Notes under the pieces: generated by a model | Told to the model about the DNA's origin: nothing | What the model saw: only the letters and a program-made list of their open reading frames with translations | Databases searched by the model: none | NCBI GenBank assembly: GCA_900545215.1 | Contig: UQXW01000006.1 | Span: 1 to 56,700 of the forward strand | Direction of reading: 5' to 3' | DNA length: 56,700 nucleotides | Source: an uncultured Bacteroidota bacterium | GTDB taxonomy: Bacteria; Bacteroidota; Bacteroidia; Bacteroidales; P3 | Shown here: in pieces, positions 42,359 to 49,703 of the stretch | Layout: the number at the start of each line of letters is the position of its first letter | Numbering within the stretch: position 1 is the stretch's first letter | Program-made: the position numbers and the translations under genes

Positions 42359-43507
42359 ATGGAAAAAATCAGAGTAGCAATCGTCGGAATCGGAAACTGT
42401 GCTTCCGCCTTGATACAAGGCTTGGAATATTACGGCAATCCGGCAAACAACAACACTCCCGAGGGAATGATGGCAAGCAATATCGGAGGCTATACAGCAA
42501 GCGATATAGAGGTTGTGGCAGCTTTTGATGTGGATCAAAGAAAAGTCGGAAAGACTTTGGACAGAGCCATATATGCCAAACCGAATTGCACAATCCACAT
42601 CGTGGAACCCGAAAAGTTCCCGAAGAGCAACGTAATCGTGGAAAAGGGTCATATATTGGACGGTATTTCCGACCACATGAAGGATTATAATACCTATCCC
42701 GTTGACACTACTTTCCTTGTCGATGAAACCACACCTTCTGTTGACATTGTAAAAAGATTGCAAGAGGTAAAGGCAGACATACTTATAAACTATCTGCCTG
42801 TGGGAAGCGAAAAAGCAGCCAAGTATTACGCCCAATGTGCCATAGATGCCAAGGTGGCATTCTTGAACTGCATACCCGTATTCATAGCTTCCGACCCTGC
42901 ATGGGAGAAAAAGTTCATCGATGCCGGTCTTCCGCTTGTGGGCGACGACATGAAGAGCCAATTCGGAGCAAGTATCCTTTCCCAAATGTTGCAAGAGCTT
43001 GCATTTGCAAGAGGACACAAGGTGAAATGCCACATTCAGGAGAACGTGGGAGGAAACACCGACTTCTTGAACATGTTGAACACCTCTCGTTTGGCTTCAA
43101 AGAAAATAAGCAAAGAGAACGTTATCCGTTGCCAACACGACATTCGCGGATTGGATTCCCACGAAAGTTTCCTATATGCAGGACCAAGCAATTACATCTC
43201 TTATTACAAGGACAACAAAATAGCAACCTTCCACTTGGAATTGGAAGGATTCGGCGGCTCACCGGTTACTTTCGATGCCCGTCTTTCCGTTATCGATTCA
43301 CCTAATAGTGCAGGAGTGGTGATAGATGCAATAAGATATTTGAAAGTCGCAAGAGAATTGGGCATAACAGGTTCTTTGCACGGAGCAAGTGCCTTCACGC
43401 AAAAGACACCTCCTTTCCCGATGACCTTCGAAGACGCACAATACGAATGCCGTATGCTTGCACAAAGACAGTTGACCGAGTTAACGAAAAAGCAGGTAAG
43501 AAAATAA
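42359..43507 (+). CDS. ino1: Myo-inositol-1-phosphate synthase
   Basis: The 382-residue NAD-dependent enzyme cyclises glucose-6-phosphate to inositol-3(1)-phosphate. An N-terminal Rossmann loop GIGNCASALIQG (residues 11-22) starts it, followed by the bacterial/archaeal short MIPS landmarks: INYLPVGSEKAAKYYA, the active-site GDDMKSQFGAS and NVGGNTDFLNM, and IDAIRYLKVA. Length fits the bacterial/archaeal class (about 360-390), shorter than the yeast form. It is the last gene of the operon and the source of its inositol head group. The 48-nt gap is the largest in the operon, so a separate promoter could add to expression. A strong terminator follows. This is the firmest biochemical anchor for the inositol-lipid reading of the operon. 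Confidence 0.96.
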   Translation: MEKIRVAIVGIGNCASALIQGLEYYGNPANNNTPEGMMASNIGGYTASDIEVVAAFDVDQRKVGKTLDRAIYAKPNCTIHIVEPEKFPKSNVIVEKGHILDGISDHMKDYNTYPVDTTFLVDETTPSVDIVKRLQEVKADILINYLPVGSEKAAKYYAQCAIDAKVAFLNCIPVFIASDPAWEKKFIDAGLPLVGDDMKSQFGASILSQMLQELAFARGHKVKCHIQENVGGNTDFLNMLNTSRLASKKISKENVIRCQHDIRGLDSHESFLYAGPSNYISYYKDNKIATFHLELEGFGGSPVTFDARLSVIDSPNSAGVVIDAIRYLKVARELGITGSLHGASAFTQKTPPFPMTFEDAQYECRMLAQRQLTELTKKQVRK

Positions 43508-43571
43508 CCCGTTCCGTTGCCGAAAAGAAACGGCATTACACCGTATGATTTCAATCGGCAACCGTATGGCA

Positions 43572-43617
43572 AAAGCGAAAGCCCCTCATCAAACAGCGAG
43601 AGGCTTTCGCTTTTTTG
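43572..43617 (+). terminator. Terminator of the inositol-lipid operon
   Basis: AAAGCGAAAGCCCCTC pairs with GAGAGGCTTTCGCTTT (one slipped base), and TTTTTTG follows. It lies about 65 nt past the synthase stop codon. An A run is short upstream, so plus-strand use is favoured. Confidence 0.85.
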
Positions 43618-43703
43618 TTTTTCCCTGTTTGCCAAACGGAAAGCCCCAATTCCAATAACCGAAAAACAGAAGCGAAAAAATACAGCAAAGACAAGCAAAA
43701 ACA

Positions 43704-43781
43704 AATCGCCGAAAGAATTTTCTCAAACGCCGTTTCGTGAAATTATTTCGCCGTTCCATTTTTCTCAAACGGCGTTCGGAC
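43704..43781. repeat. Dispersed palindromic repeat, copy 4
   Basis: AAATCGCCGAAAGAATTTTC, then CAAACGCCGTTTCG, then TTCGCCGTTCC, then CTCAAACGGCGTTCG. It has the same core and right-hand box order as copies 1 and 2. It lies between a terminator and the stop of the minus-strand TonB receptor gene. Confidence 0.82.
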
Positions 43782-43843
43782 GATGCTTTGATTGCGTTTT
43801 ATTTGCAGAGGGCGGCGTTGTGCTTGTGTTTTTCTTTGTTTTT

Positions 43844-46096
43844 TCAGAGGTCGATCGTCAAAGAGATGCCGGCTTGCAGGGGTTTGGAATGTTGAACGAA
43901 GTGGTTGCCCATGGATTGAAAGTAAAAGGTCAGGTAATCGCAGTCGAGGAGGTTCGTTATCCATAGTTTGTATTCGTATATGCCTTGTTTCAACCTGATG
44001 TTTGCAGATATGACATGATAAAGCGGCTGTGATATTTCGTTTGCATTGTCGAAATATATTTTTCCTGCGGCGGTGTAATTGAGCGAATACCTGATGTTGT
44101 CGAATTTCTTGCTTTTCAAGATTTGTGTATAGCCCACAACGACGGATAAATTGTGCTGCGGAGAGTAGGGGACGTACTTGCCTTTGTAGGATTGCCTGTT
44201 GTCGTCATACTCGATGAATTTTGCATTCGTGTAACCGTAGCTTGCGAAGAGGTCGAAGCCTGCATGGTTGAAGCGAAACGAGACCTCTGCTCCATAGCTG
44301 CGGCTTTTGCCTGCGTTAGTCATCATTCTGCCTGTCGTCTGACCGTAAGGGAAAACGGTAATCTGCCTGTCGGAAGAAAGCATATAAAAGAGGCTCAAAT
44401 CCAAGTCCGCTTTTCCGAAACTCAGGTGGGTTCCCAAGTCTATGTTATCGGTTCTTTCGGGTTTGTATTCTATGATTTCGTTCACCGAATAAGCGAACGT
44501 ATTTCCGCTAAGGCTCAATCCCAAGGCGTTCATCAAATCTTGTTTCATTCGGTTTTGCATTACGTCCGAGAACATTTGAGTGTTGAATCCTCCGGACTTG
44601 TATCCTCTGCCCAAAGCGAGGAAAAGATTATTTCCTTTGCCCAAATCATATATCAAACCCAACTTGGGCAGCAGTACGATGGTGTTTTGATGTGCCTTTC
44701 CCGACAGACTGCTCGACAAATGTTTGAAATCATTCATCGTAAGCGTAAAGCGATAATTCAAATCTGTACTGCAATCGTATGAAAAGTCGATTCGTTCCAT
44801 TTCGAGCCTCAATCCGAGAAGCGTTTTCAACTTTCCGAAAGTGTAATCCGCTCTTCCGAAAAAGGAAAAGGTATAACGCGGATAGGAAAAGTCGCTTTTT
44901 ATCGGGAACTCGCTTTGGGCAAACATCATTTCGGCATTCGGAAACATGCTTTGGATACCTCGGTTCATGTTTTCGAGTATCAGGCGTTCTATACCGTCTT
45001 TCTTAAACAATACAGGAGCGGACAGGTCGAGATATTTCACACATCCGTAAGCTCCCAAAGTCCAATTCAGAGGACGAACTTCGGCATTGGAAAGAAGGAT
45101 TTCTTCTGTCATGGCATATTCTTCGCTTTTTTGAGTAAGCGTAAACATGCTTTCCGGCGTGAAATCCTGATCGAGACACATTTTATCGGACAAAATCTGC
45201 AATGAAGCATTGCTTTCAAAATTCACCTTTGCTCCTTTACGGGAGAAACGCAGGGCATCGAGGAGATTGAAACGTTTGTAGAAGCAAGTGTCATTGTAAG
45301 CTATCGGACTGCTACGGTGGGAGACAGGGTCGTATGCGGCGTATGCGTAACCGCCTTGGTCGAGATTGGCAATGACAAGGGTGTTATCCCAAGTCGATTT
45401 CTCAGATGGTTTGGATACGAAACGCAATCGCAAACCCAAATCTTCGCTTCCGTCGCATTTCTTCCGATTGTAAGTGTTTTCAAAGAAGCCTTCGTCTTTC
45501 CGATAATAAACAGAGGCGGATAATGCTTTGTTCTCATTCAGCTTCTCATAGACGGACAACTTCGTATGAAAGGCAAAAGGAAATGCAAGCTCCGCTTCTG
45601 CTCTGTAAGCCTGAAAATTCATGGGTGAAAGGCTCGTTACATTTATCACACCTGCCAATGTATTTTGTCCGAAAAGGCAGCTCTGCACGCCTCGGAGTAC
45701 TTCAATCCGTTCCAAATCCCATAGAGCAAAATCGAAACAGCTTTTATTCAATATCGGAACGCCGTCGAAATACACACCAATCACCGCATTATCGACCCTT
45801 GTCCCCAATCCGCGAACATAAATGCTCGATGTCATCTTGGAACCGTAGTCGGGAATGAACAAATTCGGTGTTAGATTTGCAAGGGTCTTCATATCCTCTA
45901 TTTTATTCGCCTCCATAAAGTCCATGGAATAGACATCGGCACTTACCGCTTCCTGCCTTAATTCGGAAGAATACTTGAACGCAGGCGACTTTATTTCGAC
46001 AGGAGCAAGCATAATTACGGTATCTTGCGAGCAAACCGACTTTGCATAAAACAGAACGGTGGGAAAAACGAGTAAAACGAATATGTATCTTTTCAT
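43844..46096 (-). CDS. TonB-dependent outer-membrane receptor
   Basis: This 750-residue outer-membrane transporter has a signal peptide (MKRYIFVLLVFPTVLFYA) and a short linker. The plug domain (about 45-160) contains NLTPNLFIPDYGSK, SIYVRGLGTRVDNAVIGVYFDGVP (residues 90-113) and RIEVLRGVQSCLFGQNTLAGVINV. A barrel of about twenty aromatic-rich strands ends in SLTIDL. Unlike the receptor at 24863 it has no carboxypeptidase-regulatory domain at the front, so it belongs to the classic siderophore/vitamin type of layout (FepA/BtuB/iron-chelate) rather than SusC. The cargo is unknown. A -7 box and an unusual inverted repeat lie upstream, shared with the divergent YfhO gene. Confidence 0.93.
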   Translation of the reverse strand: MKRYIFVLLVFPTVLFYAKSVCSQDTVIMLAPVEIKSPAFKYSSELRQEAVSADVYSMDFMEANKIEDMKTLANLTPNLFIPDYGSKMTSSIYVRGLGTRVDNAVIGVYFDGVPILNKSCFDFALWDLERIEVLRGVQSCLFGQNTLAGVINVTSLSPMNFQAYRAEAELAFPFAFHTKLSVYEKLNENKALSASVYYRKDEGFFENTYNRKKCDGSEDLGLRLRFVSKPSEKSTWDNTLVIANLDQGGYAYAAYDPVSHRSSPIAYNDTCFYKRFNLLDALRFSRKGAKVNFESNASLQILSDKMCLDQDFTPESMFTLTQKSEEYAMTEEILLSNAEVRPLNWTLGAYGCVKYLDLSAPVLFKKDGIERLILENMNRGIQSMFPNAEMMFAQSEFPIKSDFSYPRYTFSFFGRADYTFGKLKTLLGLRLEMERIDFSYDCSTDLNYRFTLTMNDFKHLSSSLSGKAHQNTIVLLPKLGLIYDLGKGNNLFLALGRGYKSGGFNTQMFSDVMQNRMKQDLMNALGLSLSGNTFAYSVNEIIEYKPERTDNIDLGTHLSFGKADLDLSLFYMLSSDRQITVFPYGQTTGRMMTNAGKSRSYGAEVSFRFNHAGFDLFASYGYTNAKFIEYDDNRQSYKGKYVPYSPQHNLSVVVGYTQILKSKKFDNIRYSLNYTAAGKIYFDNANEISQPLYHVISANIRLKQGIYEYKLWITNLLDCDYLTFYFQSMGNHFVQHSKPLQAGISLTIDL

Positions 46097-46117
46097 ATCT
46101 CTTGTTTGAAAATGCGT

Positions 46118-46205
46118 GCAAAGGTACGAAATCGAAACATTATGGCATTGTCGCGTTCAAACAAAGTCTGCATTCGGTACTTACGGATTAAATTCGTACC
46201 TTTGC
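46118..46205. promoter_or_regulatory. Divergent promoter pair with 13-bp inverted repeat
   Basis: GCAAAGGTACGAA (46118-46130) and its exact complement TTCGTACCTTTGC (46193-46205) lie 62 nt apart. Each arm holds a TACCTTTGC -7 box, the left one pointing toward the TonB receptor gene and the right one toward the YfhO gene. The plus box has TTCG 20 nt upstream, a fair -33 match. Symmetry suggests a shared regulator or simply two like promoters. Confidence 0.6.
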
Positions 46206-46231
46206 AGCGTTTTAGATATTTTGAGTTGATT

Positions 46232-48850
46232 ATGAAATTCAATTACAAGAAGTTCTTACCGCACATTGCGGCAATGGTGTTGTTTATCGCCGTAGGCTTT
46301 GTTTACTTCTCGCCCGTGTTGGACGGAAAGAAGATTTTTCAAAGCGATATGAGCCAATTTGAAGGCGGAAGCAAAGATTTGGCAGATTACGAACAGGCAA
46401 CCGGAGAAAAAGCAGGCTGGACGGACGGAATGTTTTCGGGAATGCCTGCCTATCAGTTGGTGATGCCGGAGAGCTATAACATATTCAAAACGATTTCTAC
46501 ACCGATTACCTTGGGCGGTTATTCGTTTTCGGTCGGCATAGTCTTTCTTCTCATGCTGGGATTTTACATCTTCATGATTTCAATGGGGGCAAAACCGCTT
46601 ATTTCTGCCGTCGCCGCTCTGGCTTACGCCCTCGGGTCTTACAATATTATCATTATAGCCGTGGGGCATATAACAAAGGCGTGGGCAATGGCGATGATGG
46701 CTCCTGTTCTCGGCGGAATGATAATGGTCTTTCGGCGAAAACGGCTTGCAGGTGCGGCGATATTCACGGTGGCTCTTGGTTTGCAAATAAATTTCAACCA
46801 TATCCAGATAACGTATTACACAATGCTTGCAGCCTTTGTGCTCGGTATATGCTTCTTCGTGTATGCCGTTAAAGACAAACGTCTGAAAGATTTCGCTTTC
46901 GGCTGCGGCATTCTTGTGCTTTGTGCCATTGTGTCGCTGATGCCCAATTCCTCTCATTTGAAACTTAATTCCGAATATGTGAAGCACACCATGCGTGGAG
47001 GCAGTGAGTTGACGGTGAAAACAGATAAGGCTTCGCAATCGCAGAACAACAGCAAGGGGCTTTCCATCGACTATGCATACGCATGGAGTTACGGTTTGGG
47101 CGAGAGTTTCAGCGTAATCATTCCGGACTTCAAGGGAGGCGGCAGCTCGGATCACCGTTTGGAAAAATTGGCAGAAAGACGTATTCAACAGGTTCAAACA
47201 ACCAGACCCGCACAAGCGGACAATCCTCAAATAAACAGCATAGTCAATCAATACGTTGCCTCGACCTATTGGGGCGAACAGCCTTTCACGGCAGGGACGG
47301 TGTATTTCGGAGCAATCGTATGCTTTCTTGCCTTATTGGGTTTCATTCTTCTCGATGGCAGAATGCGTTGGTGGTTAGTGGGTGCGAGTGTTCTGTCGTT
47401 TATTTTGGCGTGGGGCGGCAATGCAATGTGGATAAACAAGTTCTTATTCGAGCATTTGCCTTTCTACGATAAGTTCAGAACTCCGTCCATGGCTTTGGTG
47501 ATTGCCAATGTTACCATGGTGATGGCGGCATTCCTCGGCTTGAAAGAATTTTTGTACGGAGACAAAGACCCAAAGAAGAAAAGAACGGCTCTTTACGTAT
47601 CCGCAGGAATAACAGCCGGCTTTTGCCTGCTGTGTGCAATAGGAATAATTCCGTCTTTGTTCATGGATTTCAGCTGTTCCAAAGATTCGGTATTCCAAAC
47701 CGCACTCGGAGACAGTTTCATTCAAGCTTTGCATGACGATCGTCAAGCCGCATTCACCTCCGATGCCTTTCGTTCGTTCTGCTTCATAGCCGTGGCTTTC
47801 GTTATCATGATATTGTTCTCCTTGAATAAAGTCAAGAAAGAAATAATCGTCGTGGCAGTCATAGGTTTGGCTTGTGCAATAGACCTTTGGGGCGTGGACA
47901 GGCGTTATTTGGATAAAAGCAATTTCCAAAAGGCTTATGAGATGACTCCGCAATCCACTTCCGCAATAGAGGGAATAAAACAGCAGGTGGCAAATCAAGG
48001 TATCAATCATTACAGGGTGTATAACATGGCTGTAAGTACCTTCAACGATGCTTCCACTTCCTATTTCTTCCCTTCCATAGGCGGTTACCACGGAGCCAAA
48101 CTGCAACGCTACCAAGAAATAATAGACTTCTGCCTGCAAAATCGCAGTTACGTGCAGAAAGACCTTGCAGACACCGCATTGCTTGCAAATAACCAATTAC
48201 GCCAATTCTTTTTCCAATACAGGAACATGGTACCTTGTCCCAACCTCGGGGTGGTAGATATGTTGGACGCCAAGTTCTTTATATTGCCTCTTGGAGAGGA
48301 GGGGGGCGTTCCCGTATATAATCCGGAGGCTTGCGGTGCCGCTTGGTTCGTTCCTGAAATAAAATGGGCTGCTTCCCCTGATGAGGAAATACTTGCCTTG
48401 GACAACTTCAATCCTCGCCGAACCCTTGTATTGAACAAGAAATACAAATCAATCGTAAAGCAAAGCACAGGTTTCGATGAGCAGGCGAAAATAGAGTTGG
48501 AGCCGCAGGCTGTGCATAATCCCGATTACAAGAAATACACCTACACAAGCAATAACGACCAAATGGCGGTTTTCTCCGAGATTTATTACGAAGGAGATTG
48601 GAAGGCTTACATAGACGGAGTGGAAACGCCGATTTTGCAAGCCGACTACGTTTTGCGTGCTTTGCAACTGCCGAAAGGAAAACATGTTGTGGAGTTCAAA
48701 TTCGAGCCGGACAGCCTCGGAACGTTCACTCCTGTCAATCTCGCAGGTTCCATCTTGATAACGTTGCTCGTGTTGGCTGCAATAGCTTCGCCATTCTTGA
48801 AGCCGATTATTGAAAAACGCAAGAAAGCACAGCTCAAGGCTGGCGAATAA
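46232..48850 (+). CDS. YfhO-family multi-spanning membrane protein (GT-C-like)
   Basis: The 872-residue protein has about a dozen hydrophobic segments: the first at about 8-30 (FLPHIAAMVLFIAVGFVYF), others through residue 600, and one near the C-terminus (about 840-862). The first extracytoplasmic loop has Asp/Glu residues (FQSDMSQFEGGSKD) in the position of the GT-C acidic site. The long C-terminal exposed part contains YYEGDWKAYIDGVETPILQADYVLRAL, the ending typical of YfhO. In Gram-positives, YfhO helps glycosylate teichoic acid from lipid-linked sugars. In Bacteroidota the role is unassigned. I use the ATG at 46232, which follows the promoter at 46173-46205 closely. The ATG at 46106 would start ahead of that promoter and is rejected. 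Confidence 0.88.
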   Translation: MKFNYKKFLPHIAAMVLFIAVGFVYFSPVLDGKKIFQSDMSQFEGGSKDLADYEQATGEKAGWTDGMFSGMPAYQLVMPESYNIFKTISTPITLGGYSFSVGIVFLLMLGFYIFMISMGAKPLISAVAALAYALGSYNIIIIAVGHITKAWAMAMMAPVLGGMIMVFRRKRLAGAAIFTVALGLQINFNHIQITYYTMLAAFVLGICFFVYAVKDKRLKDFAFGCGILVLCAIVSLMPNSSHLKLNSEYVKHTMRGGSELTVKTDKASQSQNNSKGLSIDYAYAWSYGLGESFSVIIPDFKGGGSSDHRLEKLAERRIQQVQTTRPAQADNPQINSIVNQYVASTYWGEQPFTAGTVYFGAIVCFLALLGFILLDGRMRWWLVGASVLSFILAWGGNAMWINKFLFEHLPFYDKFRTPSMALVIANVTMVMAAFLGLKEFLYGDKDPKKKRTALYVSAGITAGFCLLCAIGIIPSLFMDFSCSKDSVFQTALGDSFIQALHDDRQAAFTSDAFRSFCFIAVAFVIMILFSLNKVKKEIIVVAVIGLACAIDLWGVDRRYLDKSNFQKAYEMTPQSTSAIEGIKQQVANQGINHYRVYNMAVSTFNDASTSYFFPSIGGYHGAKLQRYQEIIDFCLQNRSYVQKDLADTALLANNQLRQFFFQYRNMVPCPNLGVVDMLDAKFFILPLGEEGGVPVYNPEACGAAWFVPEIKWAASPDEEILALDNFNPRRTLVLNKKYKSIVKQSTGFDEQAKIELEPQAVHNPDYKKYTYTSNNDQMAVFSEIYYEGDWKAYIDGVETPILQADYVLRALQLPKGKHVVEFKFEPDSLGTFTPVNLAGSILITLLVLAAIASPFLKPIIEKRKKAQLKAGE

Positions 48851-48904
48851 CAGTCTGTCGGTACTCCAAGCCGGCATGACGACAATTACAGATTGAAAAA
48901 CGAC

Positions 48905-48957
48905 AAAAAGATACCCGTTTTATCCGAAATCAAACGGATAAAACGGGTATCTTTTTT
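48905..48957. terminator. Strong bidirectional terminator after the YfhO gene
   Basis: A perfect 17-bp stem GATACCCGTTTTATCCG (48910-48926) with its complement (48935-48951) has an 8-nt loop, AAAAA before it and TTTTTT after it. It works on the plus strand for YfhO and could also stop minus-strand read-through. Confidence 0.92.
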
Positions 48958-49024
48958 CAATTTACTTTCATAGGCCATACCCTTTTGCCGAAGCCGAAAA
49001 TCCATCCGCCGTTAGAGAGAGATT

Positions 49025-49101
49025 GAAACGCCGTAAAAATTTATCGAATCGGCGAAAGAATTTTTTCTTACGGCGATTTATTCCCGACCGTTCGGCGTTT
49101 C
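49025..49101. repeat. Dispersed palindromic repeat, copy 5
   Basis: Terminal inverted repeats GAAACGCCG (49025-49033) and CGGCGTTTC (49093-49101) are exact. Within them lie CGCCGTAA/TTACGGCG (49029-49036 with 49068-49075) and the core CGGCGAAAGAATTTTTTC. It sits between the YfhO terminator and the TPR gene. Confidence 0.82.
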
Positions 49102-49129
49102 AAAATGGTGTTGCTTATCGACAGAGAAT

Positions 49130-49579
49130 TCAGTCCATGAAAAAGATGGCTTCAACGGCTTTTTCTCGGTAGTAATTCGCTCTGTCTCTGTCTCCCAAAA
49201 AGGTACAACAGATTATACATGAGCGATAGAGTTGTGAGACGTTCTCGGAGAGTTCCCCTTCGTGGAAAGCATATATGGGAATGGCTTTTTCATAGTATTC
49301 CAACGCTTTTTCATACTCTTCTTTATAGACGTACGTGTGGGCAATCATGGCATACGTAAAGCCTATTTCTATATCGTTTTCTCCCAAAAGTGGTCTCTGT
49401 ATGCTCAATGCCTTTTGGTAGAGTTCCAATGCTTTGTCGTATTCTTCATTTTCAAAATATTCGTTTGCCGAATCCATGAAAGCTTCTGCCATTTCAATGT
49501 TTCGTTCTGTCGTCTCGCTTTGTGCTTGCAGCGTTATGGAGAGGCTTGTTGCAATGATAAGGAATAATGTTTTCTTCAT
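49130..49579 (-). CDS. Small exported tetratricopeptide-repeat protein
   Basis: The 149-residue protein starts with a signal peptide (MKKTLFLIIATSLSITLQAQ). Two clear TPR units follow: residues about 30-63 (AEAFMDSANEYFENEEYDKALELYQKAL) and about 70-103 (IEIGFTYAMIAHTYVYKEEYEKALEYYEKAI), with a third partial helix pair near 115-145. The W/L-G-Y-A-F-A-P pattern of TPR is visible (Y at EYFENEEYDKAL). TPRs are protein-protein scaffolds, and this one would act in the periplasm. Cysteine pair ICCTF (around 124) is noteworthy. It is a stand-alone gene downstream of GT2 on the minus strand, with a gap of 124 nt. Function unknown beyond binding partner proteins. Confidence 0.85.
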   Translation of the reverse strand: MKKTLFLIIATSLSITLQAQSETTERNIEMAEAFMDSANEYFENEEYDKALELYQKALSIQRPLLGENDIEIGFTYAMIAHTYVYKEEYEKALEYYEKAIPIYAFHEGELSENVSQLYRSCIICCTFLGDRDRANYYREKAVEAIFFMD

Positions 49580-49703
49580 CTTTGTATCATTTACCGTTTT
49601 GTGTCATGGTTGGTCGGAAAGGGCATCGGTTTGTATCAATGTGGCGTTTTGAAGTTCCATAAGCAGTATATGCTCTTGCTTTATGCGTATGACCGGCAAT
49701 GTT

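Larger units (their letters stand above)
43508..43843. other. Gene-free stretch between convergent genes
   Basis: It holds the operon terminator (43572-43617), dispersed repeat copy 4 (43704-43781), and nothing else that I can support. Confidence 0.75.

Noticed and set aside
38115..43507. The lipid operon as an archaeal-type di-myo-inositol phosphate (osmolyte) pathway
   Set aside because: MIPS, nucleotidyltransferase and CDP-alcohol transferase would also fit that pathway, but the nearby DUF5686 barrel and flippase-like gene and the Bacteroidota context favour a lipid. It is kept as an alternative, not as the main call.
18173..49101. The palindromic repeats as a CRISPR array
   Set aside because: Copies are 5-11 kb apart, differ in orientation, have no spacers of equal length, and no cas gene is near.
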